Source: Roseovarius confluentis (GTDB lineage: Bacteria > Pseudomonadota > Alphaproteobacteria > Rhodobacterales > Rhodobacteraceae). Taken from it: DNA of 64,000 bases. Positions 45,217 through 54,195 of this stretch are shown piece after piece. Made by a program: the position numbers and the translations under genes. The DNA lies in the NCBI RefSeq assembly GCF_002917925.1, contig NZ_PPFE01000001.1, positions 908,691 to 972,690 of the forward strand, read 5' to 3'. The notes beneath the pieces are model-generated. The model ran no database searches, was not told the origin of the DNA, and saw nothing but the letters and a program-made list of their open reading frames with translations. How positions within the stretch are numbered: the first letter of the stretch is position 1; the number at the start of each line of letters is the position of its first letter.

Positions 45217-46065
45217 TCAGTCGGCGGTGGCCTCGCCACCGTCGGGGTGCAGCACGTGACCGGTCATGAAGGAACTGTCCCGACAACTCAGGAACAGGAT
45301 CGCGGGGGCCACCTCGTTGGGCTGCCCCGGGCGGCCAAGCGTGCTGGATTTGCCGAAGTGCTTCACCTTTTCCGGCGGGAAGGACGCAGGGATCAATGGT
45401 GTCCAGATCGGACCTGGCGCCACGCCGTTGACCCGGATCCCGCGCGGCGCCAGCTTGTGCGCCATCGCGCGGATGAACGACAGGATCGCCCCCTTCGTGG
45501 CGGAATAGTCGATCAGCAGATCTTCCCCCCGATAGGCCGTCACCGATGTGGTGGCCACGATTGCCGCGCCTTCCCCCATATGCGGAAGCGCGGCCTGCAC
45601 CATGAACATCTGTCCAAAGATATTGGTGCGGAACGTGGCCGCTATCTGCTCTTCCGACACGTCCTCGAACGCATCCTGCCCATGCTGCTCGGCGGCGTTG
45701 TTCACAAGCACATCGAGCCGACCCCATTCTCCGACGACCCTGCCGACGGCGTCGAAACAGGACGGCTTGTCGCCGACATCGCCCCGGATAGCGATACAGT
45801 CGGCCCCTTCGGCGCGTACGGCCTCGTGGGTCTCCCGGGCATCTTCGTTTTCATCGAGATAGAGAAAGGCGACCCTGGCGCCCTCTCTCGCGAAGAGCAC
45901 GGCCGCCGCGCGGCCGATCCCGGAATCGCCACCGGTGATCAAGGCGACCCGGCCCTCGAGACGCCCGGATCCCGGGTATCGGGGCATGTATTCCGGGGGT
46001 GGCGACATCTCGTGTTCGAGCCCCGGCTGCTGATCCTGCACCCGGTCATCGGAATACTGCGTCAT
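45217..46065 (-). CDS. SDR family oxidoreductase, YghA/general-stress type
   Basis: A 282-aa SDR with an N-terminal extension (PPPEYMPRYPGSGRLEGRVA) characteristic of the YghA/GSP39 group. Cofactor motif ITGGDSGIGRAAAVLFAREG, NNAAEQ, Ser in IVATTSVTAYRG and the catalytic YSATK all present. It overlaps the start of the small membrane protein gene next to it (ATGA). The substrate is unknown; relatives are induced by stress. The start has GGAGG upstream. Confidence 0.92.
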   Translation of the reverse strand: MTQYSDDRVQDQQPGLEHEMSPPPEYMPRYPGSGRLEGRVALITGGDSGIGRAAAVLFAREGARVAFLYLDENEDARETHEAVRAEGADCIAIRGDVGDKPSCFDAVGRVVGEWGRLDVLVNNAAEQHGQDAFEDVSEEQIAATFRTNIFGQMFMVQAALPHMGEGAAIVATTSVTAYRGEDLLIDYSATKGAILSFIRAMAHKLAPRGIRVNGVAPGPIWTPLIPASFPPEKVKHFGKSSTLGRPGQPNEVAPAILFLSCRDSSFMTGHVLHPDGGEATAD

Positions 46066-46427
46066 GAAAGACCTCCGTAAATGAGAAGTACCGCAAGGAT
46101 GATGCTCACCACGAGAACCATCACCGTCATCACCCCCGGTCGCCGACGAGCGCCCTGTCGGTCTCCCGGACCGGGCTTGTGGTCGGCGGGCGCGGCGCGA
46201 TGGCGTTCCGCGTCCTCGGCGACGGCCACTTCCTCCCGTGTGGGCGGCGCTCCGGCGGCTTCGTCATCGGTGCCCAGGGGCGCGACAGCTGGATCCCAGG
46301 CCGCGGCCTTGTCGGCCGCCCCGCCCCGGTCGATATGGTCGCGCAAACGCGCCACTCCGGCAGCGGCGCTATCTTTCCGTGCGCTGTTGGCTTCTCCATC
46401 AGTGTCTTGTCGGGTGTCGTCCGTCAT
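46062..46427 (-). CDS. Small stress-region protein with C-terminal membrane helix
   Basis: A 121-aa protein: a hydrophilic N-terminal region with AAGVARLRDHIDRGGAADKA and VAPLGTDDEAAG, then a basic stretch and a single C-terminal transmembrane helix (VMTVMVLVVSIILAVLLIYG), so it is tail-anchored. ATG 46427 is preferred over an upstream start. It overlaps the SDR gene by four bases. A frameshifted paralogue lies at 59828-60192 and shares APLGTDDEAAG. Function unknown. Confidence 0.78.
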   Translation of the reverse strand: MTDDTRQDTDGEANSARKDSAAAGVARLRDHIDRGGAADKAAAWDPAVAPLGTDDEAAGAPPTREEVAVAEDAERHRAAPADHKPGPGDRQGARRRPGVMTVMVLVVSIILAVLLIYGGLS

Positions 46428-46524
46428 TGGGAACCAACAGAACAGAGCCACGGATGTTCCTCACTCCCGTTCCAACCGCTGAAACATGCCGAGACGCGCC
46501 TGCCTGCCCAAGCTCCATATCGCA

Positions 46525-46770
46525 TCACGTGTACTCAAGCAGGGATTCCCCCATCACTGCCGCCATCACCACGTATATCGGTGTGCTGGTTTCGTCCCGC
46601 ACGGTCACCACGTAGTTTGCTCGTTCTCCATCCGGCAAGTCATCACGGATGATCAGTGAAAGCTCTCGCATGGCGGCTTGCTTTGCTTCGTCCTTGGTGT
46701 TGTAAGTGACACCATAATCGTCGACAGAGCGCTTTCGTCCGTCATTCACATCAAAATAGAAGTGGGCCAC
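46525..46770 (-). CDS. DUF6894-like small protein
   Basis: An 81-aa protein of the DUF6894 type: AHFYFDVNDGRKRSVDDYGV, then DEAKQAAMRELSLIIRDDLP. The GTG at 46770 is chosen because a strong AAGGAGG lies four bases upstream; an ATG at 46794 would put the ribosome binding site inside the coding region. It follows the Crp/Fnr regulator on the same strand with 20 bp between. Function unknown; relatives are common in Rhizobiales and often lie near stress regulators. Confidence 0.8.
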   Translation of the reverse strand: MAHFYFDVNDGRKRSVDDYGVTYNTKDEAKQAAMRELSLIIRDDLPDGERANYVVTVRDETSTPIYVVMAAVMGESLLEYT

Positions 46771-46790
46771 TTGGCCTCCTTTTCTCCGGG

Positions 46791-47549
46791 TCACTCATTC
46801 CTCTGGCGCCGCCCCGGCCCGGCATCTTCAGATCGGCCTCCAAGGTGGAGATAGGTCGCGTCGAAATCGCTGTATTCCGCTACTGCGTTAAAGTCATGCA
46901 GGCCGATCTCGCGGTCCTGCTGGGTGATCAGTCCCTTGTCACGCAGCTGGGTCATCGTGCGTTGAACATGGACCTGCGTAACCCCCACCAGATCGCCCAG
47001 CGTGGTTTGCGTGAATGGCATTCGAAACCGGTCATTCTCGGCCAGTCCAACGGCTTCCAGCCGCGTGTAGAGTTCGCAGAATAAGTGGGCGAGTTGCTGG
47101 TCCGTCCGGCGCCGACCAACGTTAACCAACCACTCGCGCAGCACCGCCTCGTCGACAAGCGTCGCCCACCAGCAGGCCCGGCTGATCGCCGGGGAGGCCG
47201 ACAGCATTTGCAAGACGTCGTCCCGCGACACGCGCGATACCCGGCTTTCTTGCAATGTGCCGATGGAATGATCCATGTGGTCGAGGATCGCGACATGCAA
47301 GTCACAGAAGTCGCCCGGCAACAGAAGCGCCAAAATAGCCCGACGGCCGTCTGGCGTGATCTTGTAGCGGCAGGCAACACCTGACTCGATCACGTGTACG
47401 TATTCGGTGGTCTCATGTTCCTTGATCAAGTCGGTGTTGGCCGGGACGCAGCGCGAGGTCAGGGCGATCCGCTCGAGGCGCTCCACGTCCTCGCCGGAGA
47501 GCGCCGCACCGTTGCGCAGCTTGCGCGTCAGAGCGCTCACATCTTGCAT
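46791..47549 (-). CDS. Crp/Fnr family transcriptional regulator
   Basis: A 252-aa regulator with an N-terminal cyclic-nucleotide-like beta barrel (YVHVIESGVACRYKITPDGR, then LLLPGDFCDLHV) and a C-terminal HTH (QTTLGDLVGVTQVHVQRTMT). It has no N-terminal Cys cluster, so it is not an oxygen-sensing FNR. ATG 47549 lies 11 bp after the kinase stop, so both form an operon with the DUF6894 gene. Proteins of this group in alphaproteobacteria often act in stress control. Targets unknown. Confidence 0.88.
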   Translation of the reverse strand: MQDVSALTRKLRNGAALSGEDVERLERIALTSRCVPANTDLIKEHETTEYVHVIESGVACRYKITPDGRRAILALLLPGDFCDLHVAILDHMDHSIGTLQESRVSRVSRDDVLQMLSASPAISRACWWATLVDEAVLREWLVNVGRRRTDQQLAHLFCELYTRLEAVGLAENDRFRMPFTQTTLGDLVGVTQVHVQRTMTQLRDKGLITQQDREIGLHDFNAVAEYSDFDATYLHLGGRSEDAGPGRRQRNE

Positions 47550-47559
47550 TCGATGGTCC

Positions 47560-48309
47560 TTACAGCGGCCAGCAGACAGTGACCGGGTAGCCGCCATTCG
47601 TATGACTTTGACCACGCTGCAGACCACCCCCCAGGAATAGGGAGAGATCCCGGGTCAGCGATCGTCCATGTACAGTGGAGTCGGTGCCTCGCTTGCACTG
47701 GTTCGACCTGCCAGCCCTCGGGCCGACCCCGTCATCTTCCACCTCGAGAGTAGCATTTCCGTCCCCACAAGCATAGAGCCGGACATGAACCGTGCCGTGG
47801 CGCTGTTCCGGGAAGGCGTGCTTGATCGCGTTGAGCACCAGTTCCTGCGCGATCAGGGTGACGATCGTATGCTGGTTTTGTGCCATCTTCAGCCCAGGCT
47901 CGGCCTCGACCACGATACGAATATGGCCGTTGCAGATGCGCTGCCACTGTCGTGCCATGCTGCCAAGCAGGTCGGCCGTATCGCCCTGCGCGCCTTCGCG
48001 CGTCAGGCCCTGCAGCCGGCCGAGCGTTTCGACCAACTCGCTGACCCAGCTCAGCGCCTCGCGCGCCTCGGCTGTCTTGGCGTCCTGCAGGCTGCGCCTG
48101 ACAAGGCTCGACAGGATCTGAAGCGTGTTGCCATGCCTGTGCTCCGCTTCGTTGAGCAGCAGCAACTCCTGCTCGTTTTCCCGGTCACCCGTGCCGATAG
48201 AGGTATTGGACTCCAAGTCGATTTCTCCAAGATGTTGACTGTCGTACGCGATTACGCCCGCTCCGAAACGGCAAAGCGGCGGACTGGGAAACAGGAGATG
48301 ACGAGGCAC
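47560..48309 (-). CDS. Short HWE/HisKA_2-type sensor kinase without sensor domain
   Basis: A 249-aa kinase core. The phospho-acceptor region is LNEAEHRHGNTLQILSSLVR, the N-box is AQELVLNAIKHAFPE, and the G-box EVEDDGVG. No input or membrane domain is present, so it is cytoplasmic and probably takes signals from partners. The start is uncertain: GTG at 48309 gives the longest sensible protein. It is upstream of the Crp/Fnr gene with 10 bp between. The likely partner is the single receiver at 42664-43125. Confidence 0.8.
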   Translation of the reverse strand: MPRHLLFPSPPLCRFGAGVIAYDSQHLGEIDLESNTSIGTGDRENEQELLLLNEAEHRHGNTLQILSSLVRRSLQDAKTAEAREALSWVSELVETLGRLQGLTREGAQGDTADLLGSMARQWQRICNGHIRIVVEAEPGLKMAQNQHTIVTLIAQELVLNAIKHAFPEQRHGTVHVRLYACGDGNATLEVEDDGVGPRAGRSNQCKRGTDSTVHGRSLTRDLSLFLGGGLQRGQSHTNGGYPVTVCWPL

Positions 48310-48627
48310 CGCGTCCGCTCATCCTATCCGGGTATGTCCTGAGACCGCGACAACATAGGTTTGCTGGCGCGGCGGAAATTCCGGTCCGGCAGATCTCCGC
48401 GACATCTGGCACCGTCTGCCCGCGTGCCGGAACATCGCCGCGTCCGTTTCGTTGACTTATCAAGGTCTCCGAACCACCGCGACCCGCAGGAGGACATCCG
48501 GCTTGAGCTCCGAAACATCCCCCCAACAGTCGTCATCACCGGAGCCATTGGCCGGATCGGTCAGCAACTTCGCAAGGGCCTATCGCGTCGCTCGAAAGCC
48601 TAAACGAGGATGCTCGGCGTCGCTGAA
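48310..48627. other. 318-bp gap with a possible epimerase remnant
   Basis: No intact gene. At 48517-48603 the plus strand reads PPTVVITGAIGRIGQQLRKG followed by LSRRSKA and a stop, which looks like the first strand and glycine loop of an NAD-dependent epimerase cut off after about 27 residues. Weak evidence. Confidence 0.3.
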
Positions 48628-48921
48628 CTATACAGACTCGGAAATTGCATATTCAAAAGGCTCACTGGAAAGTCGATCGTTCGGCGCGCGGCCTTCAAGG
48701 TCGGCGACAACCATTGCCCTTGCGCGGTTGGTGCGGCTTTTGACCGTGCCAATCCGGACACCGAAGAGCTCGGCTGCCTTAAGATATCTGTCGTCAGGCG
48801 TCACCACGACGACCAGCATCTCGCGGAAATGGCGTGTCAAGCGTCTGACGGCCTGCATGAGTTCGCCGCCCCTGACCACCACTCCTGGTTTGCGAGGGTC
48901 GACAGCGTCGACGATATACAA
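48628..48921 (-). CDS. ECF sigma region 4-only protein or remnant
   Basis: A 97-aa protein aligned by eye with region 4 of EcfG-like sigma factors: ELMQAVRRLTRHFREMLVVV, then KAAELFGVRIGTVKSRTNRA, where GTVKSR-NRAR is the diagnostic recognition helix. Region 2 is missing, so it cannot be a normal sigma factor. It could be a decayed EcfG paralogue or a stand-alone regulator. It lies next to a kinase and Crp/Fnr gene in a stress region, which suggests the general stress response, but no NepR or PhyR gene is seen here. Confidence 0.6.
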   Translation of the reverse strand: MYIVDAVDPRKPGVVVRGGELMQAVRRLTRHFREMLVVVVTPDDRYLKAAELFGVRIGTVKSRTNRARAMVVADLEGRAPNDRLSSEPFEYAISESV

Positions 48922-48981
48922 GCCGTGTTTTCTTTTCGGCTCGGAATTCGCCGCGACATCCTAACGAATATCTGCCTACGT

Positions 48982-49803
48982 TCAGCAACACCAGAAGCCG
49001 CCATACGACACGGTCGGCCCCTCGGTCATCGAGAAAATCAGCCGCGTATCGAAGCGAGGTGCATCCACCGGGTCGACGGTGACGTCGAGACCCTCGGTCG
49101 TGAAGACCGTACCGTCCTCGCGGCCCTTCAGCGAAAGGATTACACCGTTCAAATTGACGGTCGCTGTATTTCCGTCGGCCGTGGCGAGCATAATGGGATC
49201 TTCAGTGCGGGTGCGACGGAAACGACAGGTCTCACTCACAGGGCCGGCAACTGCCGGCAATGGGGCGAGATCGAGTTCCGACATCAGCGTGTTGTTCAGG
49301 GCGTCGTTCAGCGTGCCGTTTCGGGGGGCCGGATCTTCAAAGACCGCCTGCACAACCTCGTCCGCATCCAGATCGGCGACAAGAGCCCGCATCTCGGATA
49401 TCTCCTTCTTCTGGGCCTCGGCGATGCTCGCTGCCAGCTTTTCCACGCGGGCATCTTCGAGCCCGGCCCGTTCCGATGTCATGATGGCGATGGAATGGTG
49501 CGGTATCATCGCCCGCATGTAGCTTTCTCCGTCAACCGTGGCCTGGCTGCGCACCAGCCAGAGCGACAGGCCGAAGAAGACAACGCTGCCTGCAAAGATG
49601 CTGATGTTGATGGTTCGGCTGGGATACATGGAAGCCATGAAAGACAGCATGACGAACGCCATGGTCGCCCCCATCAAGATGGCCATATAGAGCCGGGTTT
49701 CGCTGAAGAAAACATGCTCGAATGCGTAGGTGTTCAGATACATGAGCACGAACATGATGACTGTGGAGGTCAGGATCATCAGGGCGAAGCGGATGTAGGT
49801 CAT
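48982..49803 (-). CDS. DUF305 membrane protein
   Basis: A 273-aa protein with three N-terminal transmembrane helices (FALMILTSTVIMFVLMYLNT, LYMAILMGATMAFVMLSFMA, ISIFAGSVVFFGLSLWLV) followed by a DUF305-type region with YMRAMIPHHSIAIMTSERAG, where the His pair is probably metal-binding. The last about 90 residues form a separate, apparently periplasmic part ending VSYGGFWCC. ATG 49803 has AAGGAG upstream. Relatives are linked with copper or metal stress. Confidence 0.87.
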   Translation of the reverse strand: MTYIRFALMILTSTVIMFVLMYLNTYAFEHVFFSETRLYMAILMGATMAFVMLSFMASMYPSRTINISIFAGSVVFFGLSLWLVRSQATVDGESYMRAMIPHHSIAIMTSERAGLEDARVEKLAASIAEAQKKEISEMRALVADLDADEVVQAVFEDPAPRNGTLNDALNNTLMSELDLAPLPAVAGPVSETCRFRRTRTEDPIMLATADGNTATVNLNGVILSLKGREDGTVFTTEGLDVTVDPVDAPRFDTRLIFSMTEGPTVSYGGFWCC

Positions 49804-50004
49804 GCGGCTCTCCTTTCTTGGCATACCGGGCTCAAAGCAGGCCCGGGGGTGTCAGCGCGGGCACCGAACGGTCGACAAGTGACCGCTCGCACTTTGATCG
49901 GGGCAGGCATCAGCGCAGGGCATGCACTACGCAGCGCCTCGAAGCGGTCGTTGCGTCGAGCCGCGCCAGCATTGCACGGCCCCGCATGTGCCGCCCGAGG
50001 GCTT

Positions 50005-52449
50005 TCAGTCGCGAGACCAGTCTTCCAGAGCTTCCACGACCTCGGTTCCGATTCCGCGCGCCTTGGCCGACCGCAACGGACACGGGCGTTTCAGACGTGC
50101 CGCCATATCGCCCACATGAAAGCCGTCGGGACGGCTCAGGTCCTGCAACTCGGCCCAGGTCACCGGCACCGCGACCGCGGCGCCGGCGCGCGCGCGGAGG
50201 GAATAAGGAGCGATGGCGGTGGCGCCGCGCTCGTTGCGCAACCAGTCGATGAACACGCGCCCCTTGCGTTTGGTCTTGGACATGGTGGCGGTGTATCGCT
50301 TCGGGTGGCGCTCCGCGAGGACTGTGGCAAAGGTCTTGGCGAAGGTTTTCACCGTCTCCCACTCGGCAATGCGGCGCAGCGGCACGATCACGTGCACCCC
50401 CTTGCCGCCCGTGACCATGGGCGCGCTGTCCAGCCCGCAGGCGCTCAGGCCCTCGCGAACCTCTTCCGCCGCCGCCTTCACCTTGGCGAAGCCGAGACCC
50501 TCGTCGGGATCGAGATCGAACACCATCCGGTCGGGCCGTTCGATCCGGTCGCGGCGCGCGCCCCAGATGTGGAATTCCAGCGTGCCCATCTGCGCCGCGC
50601 CAACGAGGCCTTCGGGGCCGTCGACATACATGTAATCGGCTGTATCGCCGTCCTTTTCCTCGATGGGAATGGATTTGACGCCCTCGGGAAAGCCCTTGCC
50701 CGCGTGTTTCTGGAAGAAGCAATCGCCCGCGATCCCGTCGGGGCAGCGCAACAGCGCCAGGGGGCGGTCGGCCACATCATCGAGCATCCGCTCGGCGACC
50801 TGAGCGTAATGTTCCGCAACCTCGCCCTTGGTCAGCCCCGCATCGGGATAGACCCTGCGCGAGGTGCTGGAAATGCGGACGCCGGCGATGGTTTTCTCGT
50901 CGTCGCCGCTGTCGTTCTTCGCTTCGGCTCTGGCACTCACGTCCCGGGCCTCCTTGTCTTCGCGCAGGCCCTTGTAGACGCCGTGGCGTATCCGGCCTTC
51001 GCTGGTGAACTCGGCATAGTCCGCTTCGATCACCAGCCTTGGCGTGACCCAGCGGGCGCCCATTGCCTCGTCGGGCAGCTTTTCGTCAAACGGGGGTGTC
51101 TTGCGGGCAAGAGGCTTCAAGGCGGCCATCAGTTCCGCCATGTCGTCGCCGTCGAACCCCGTGCCGACGCGGCCCCGGTATATCAGCGTGCCATTTTCGT
51201 AACTCCCCAGGATCAGCGAGGAAAACGGCCTGCCCTTCTTGTCCGAGGGCGACCATCCGGCGACCACGAATTCGGCCCGGCGGATGCACTTGGCCTTGAT
51301 CCAGCTTTTGCTGCGGCCGGCGCGATAGAGGGCGTCGATGCGCTTGGAGATGAGGCCCTCGCCCCCGGCCTCGCAGATTGCGGCAAGGGCAGCCGCACCA
51401 TCGCCCTCGATCACCGGGCTGAGGCGGAGCGGCCCGCGGGGCGGCTGCCCGTCCATGAGCCCTTCCAGCGCCTCGCGCCGTTCCGAGAGCGGCTTGCCGG
51501 TCAGATCCTCGCCATCGAGGACAAGGATGTCGAAGAGGTAGCAGGTGAGCGGGTCGCCGGCCTTCAGTGCTTTCTGGAGCGTCGAGAAGTCCCCTCCCCC
51601 GGCCCCGGCGATCACTTCCCCGTCGATCAGGGCCGAGCCACACGCCAACGCCGCCGCCGGTTCACAGAGCGCCCCGAACCGGTCCGACCAGTCCTTGCCG
51701 TTGCGCGAGTAGAGCCGCACCCCGCCCTTGCCCACGGCGATCACGCAGCGATAGCCATCGAACTTGGCCTCGTGCTGCCAGCCCTCGCCGTCGGGCGGGG
51801 CGTCGCGCAGGGTGGCAAGCTGGACTTTGCGGAAGCGGGGCAGCGGCTTGGTGTGTTTCGCGAGGGTGGCGGCGTGTTTGCCCCCGGCAATGGCGCGCAT
51901 CGCCCGACCCGTGGTGACCGAGGTGCGGTGCTTGTTGGTCAGCGCATCGGCGGTGCGCCCGGCAAAATCGTCGCGTTCCTTGATCAGCAGCCAGTTCTCG
52001 CGTTTCTCGCCCTTTTTTCCGCGCATCCGCACCAGCGCCCAGCCGCCTTTCATCCGCGCGCCATGAAGCCTGAAATGCAGCTTGCCTTCCTTCAAACCCT
52101 CCTCGGGATCGTGCAGGGGTTCCCACCAGCCGTTGTCCCACAGCATGACGGTGCCGCCGCCGTATTCGTCCTTCGGGATGGTGCCCTCGAAACCGCCATA
52201 GGACACCGGGTGATCCTCGGTGCGCACCGCGAGGCGCTTTTGCGACGGCTCGGTCGAGGGGCCCTTGGTGACGGCCCAGGACAGCAGCACACCGCCCAGT
52301 TCCAGGCGAAAGTCGTAGTGTAGGCGGCTCGCGTCGTGTTTCTGGACAACGAAGGACAGGCGCTCGCCGCCGGCCTCGACAAGCTCGGCGCGGGGCTCCG
52401 GCGTGACGTCGAAATCCCGCTTCTCGCGATATGCGTCCAGGGATCTCAC
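50005..52449 (-). CDS. ligD: Multifunctional DNA ligase D
   Basis: An 814-aa non-homologous end joining enzyme with three domains: N-terminal 3'-phosphoesterase (FVVQKHDASRLHYDFRLELG, then YGGFEGTIPKDEYGGGTV), central ATP-dependent ligase with the nucleotidyl lysine in AKFDGYRCVI and RLYSRNGKDWSDRF, and C-terminal primase-polymerase with DLDPDEGLGF. This is the Pseudomonas/Agrobacterium order PE-ligase-polymerase, not the mycobacterial order. It overlaps ku by four bases, so both are made together. Works with Ku on double-strand breaks, for example after desiccation or in stationary phase. Confidence 0.96.
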   Translation of the reverse strand: MRSLDAYREKRDFDVTPEPRAELVEAGGERLSFVVQKHDASRLHYDFRLELGGVLLSWAVTKGPSTEPSQKRLAVRTEDHPVSYGGFEGTIPKDEYGGGTVMLWDNGWWEPLHDPEEGLKEGKLHFRLHGARMKGGWALVRMRGKKGEKRENWLLIKERDDFAGRTADALTNKHRTSVTTGRAMRAIAGGKHAATLAKHTKPLPRFRKVQLATLRDAPPDGEGWQHEAKFDGYRCVIAVGKGGVRLYSRNGKDWSDRFGALCEPAAALACGSALIDGEVIAGAGGGDFSTLQKALKAGDPLTCYLFDILVLDGEDLTGKPLSERREALEGLMDGQPPRGPLRLSPVIEGDGAAALAAICEAGGEGLISKRIDALYRAGRSKSWIKAKCIRRAEFVVAGWSPSDKKGRPFSSLILGSYENGTLIYRGRVGTGFDGDDMAELMAALKPLARKTPPFDEKLPDEAMGARWVTPRLVIEADYAEFTSEGRIRHGVYKGLREDKEARDVSARAEAKNDSGDDEKTIAGVRISSTSRRVYPDAGLTKGEVAEHYAQVAERMLDDVADRPLALLRCPDGIAGDCFFQKHAGKGFPEGVKSIPIEEKDGDTADYMYVDGPEGLVGAAQMGTLEFHIWGARRDRIERPDRMVFDLDPDEGLGFAKVKAAAEEVREGLSACGLDSAPMVTGGKGVHVIVPLRRIAEWETVKTFAKTFATVLAERHPKRYTATMSKTKRKGRVFIDWLRNERGATAIAPYSLRARAGAAVAVPVTWAELQDLSRPDGFHVGDMAARLKRPCPLRSAKARGIGTEVVEALEDWSRD

Positions 52450-53273
52450 GAGGCCTTCTTGCGGCGGGTGGACTTGCCGCCCTTGCTCTGCTTCAGGCTT
52501 TTCTTCAGCGCATCCATCAGATCGACCACGTTCTCCGCCTCGGCGTCGCCGCCGTCATCCGCGGCCTTGGCGCGGGGAGTCTTCTTCGATTTCATCTTGG
52601 CCGAGATCAGGTCCTTGAGAGCCGCCGCGTAGTGATCCTCGAAGGCCGAAGCGTCGAAAGGCGCGGTCTTCTTGTCGATCAGCTGCGTGGCGACCTCCAG
52701 CAGTTCCTCGTCCGAGGCGTCGTCCTCGATCCCTGAGAACAAAGGATCGGCGTCGCGAATATCATCCTCGTAGTGCAGCGTCTCCATCAGCAGTCCGTCG
52801 CCGCAGGGGCGAATGGCGCATAGGTATTCCTTGCCGCGCATGGTCAGCTGACCGAGACCCGCCTTCTTCGTTTGCCGCAGGGCATCGCGAACCACGCGAT
52901 AGGCATCTTCCGCAAGCTCGTCGGAGGGCACGACGTAATAGGGCCGGTCGAACCAGATGGGCGCGATTTCCGAGGTCTCGACGAACTGGACGAGTTCCAG
53001 CGTCTTTTTCGTCTCCAGCTTGATCGCGTCGATCTCGTCCTTGTCGAGCAGGATATAGTCCCCGTCCTCGGTCTCGTAGCCCTTCATGATGTCATCGTTC
53101 TCGACGGGGCCGACCCCCTGAACCGCCTTCTGGTAGCGGACGGGCTTGCCCGAGGGCTTGTGGATCTGGCGGAACGACACGCGCGAAGAGGAATCGCGGG
53201 CGGAATGGATTTCCACCGGAATGGACACCAGCGACAGGCGAAGCTGTCCTATCCAGAGAGCGCGTGATGCCAT
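52446..53273 (-). CDS. ku: Ku protein for non-homologous end joining
   Basis: A 275-aa bacterial Ku homologue. Opening SRALWIGQLRLSLVSIPVEI and central YETEDGDYILLDKDEIDAIK with IAPIWFDRPYYVVPSDE are diagnostic. The Lys-rich C-terminus (KKSLKQSKGGKSTRRKKAS) binds DNA and helps recruit LigD. It is first in the operon and overlaps ligD by ATGA. The 223 bp to the divergent ctaG gene hold the promoters. Confidence 0.96.
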   Translation of the reverse strand: MASRALWIGQLRLSLVSIPVEIHSARDSSSRVSFRQIHKPSGKPVRYQKAVQGVGPVENDDIMKGYETEDGDYILLDKDEIDAIKLETKKTLELVQFVETSEIAPIWFDRPYYVVPSDELAEDAYRVVRDALRQTKKAGLGQLTMRGKEYLCAIRPCGDGLLMETLHYEDDIRDADPLFSGIEDDASDEELLEVATQLIDKKTAPFDASAFEDHYAAALKDLISAKMKSKKTPRAKAADDGGDAEAENVVDLMDALKKSLKQSKGGKSTRRKKAS

Positions 53274-53496
53274 GATCCTTGCCTTTCCTGCCGCGCGGGG
53301 TGCAACGTCGGGGAGTCAACGTCCGAACCGGCGCAGGAGTTCAACGCGGGCCTTTCCGGGGCGCGGCGCGGTCAGCGGCCGCGGAAACATTCGGTGGGAT
53401 TGCGGGTTTGGGTTTGATAGGAAGAAAGTCGTGCGGCAGGCCCACCTTGCCGCCACGCGCAACGAAGCGACGGATAGGCCCGGGGAGTTTCTGATC

Positions 53497-54195
53497 ATGG
53501 ACGGGATCTACTGCGGACAACCGCCGCCGCCCGCGGAGCTTTGGACAAGCTGGAACCTCGATCCGGCGGTTCTCGCGGCGCTTTTGGGGCTGACGGCGCT
53601 GCTGCGGCGCGAGCCTGCCGGGCTGGCGGCTGTCGCGGTGATGTTCGTCGCGTTCGTTTCGCCCTTGTGTGCGCTTTCCTCTGCCCTGTTTTCGGCACGG
53701 GTGCTGCATCACGTTCTTCTGGTGGCGGTGGCGGCGCCGCTTCTGGCGGTGGTCTGGCGCGGGCGCGGTAGGCCCGGCCCGGCCCTGCCCTTTTCGGTTT
53801 CGACGGCGGTGCTGTGGATATGGCACGTCCCGGCAAGCTATGACTTGGCGTTGTCCAACGTGGCGGTCTACTGGCTGATGCAACTGACGTTGCTTGGCAG
53901 CGCCGTCTGGTTCTGGCGGGGCATCTTCGCCATCGAGGATGCACCCATCGACCGGCTGGTCTTCGTGGTGGCTGGGTTTGCGCAGATGGGCATGCTTGGC
54001 GCGATCCTGACATTCGCCCCCGCGCCGCTATACGCGGCGCATGCCGTGGCACCGTTTCTCTGGGGCCTCACGCCGCTTCAGGACCAGCAGCTGGGCGGGC
54101 TGATCATGTGGGTGCCGACCGGTGTTCCCTACGCGGCGGCCGCCATCGTCGTGGCCCGGCGCTCCTGGTCACACCTGTCCTCGGGTCCGGCATGA
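53497..54195 (+). CDS. ctaG: CtaG family oxidase assembly membrane protein
   Basis: A 232-aa caa3_CtaG-type membrane protein, distinct from the Cox11 type. It has at least six hydrophobic helices and the family blocks FVSPLCALSSALFSARVLHH and AVLWIWHVPASYDLALSN, whose His residues may bind copper. ATG 53497 follows GGGGAGTTTCTGATC. First gene of the oxidase operon, overlapping the next by ATGA. Likely role is copper delivery to the oxidase encoded downstream. Confidence 0.88.
   Translation: MDGIYCGQPPPPAELWTSWNLDPAVLAALLGLTALLRREPAGLAAVAVMFVAFVSPLCALSSALFSARVLHHVLLVAVAAPLLAVVWRGRGRPGPALPFSVSTAVLWIWHVPASYDLALSNVAVYWLMQLTLLGSAVWFWRGIFAIEDAPIDRLVFVVAGFAQMGMLGAILTFAPAPLYAAHAVAPFLWGLTPLQDQQLGGLIMWVPTGVPYAAAAIVVARRSWSHLSSGPA

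Noticed and set aside
42664..48921. A complete PhyR-NepR-EcfG general stress module
   Set aside because: Only a receiver, a short kinase and a sigma region 4 protein are present; no PhyR-type sigma-like domain and no NepR-like small gene could be found.
48610..52323. Very long plus-strand open frame (over 1200 codons) opposite DUF305 and ligD
   Set aside because: It is the antisense of well-supported minus-strand genes; its peptide is rich in His, Arg, Gly and Pro with no motif, the usual shadow of high-GC third positions.
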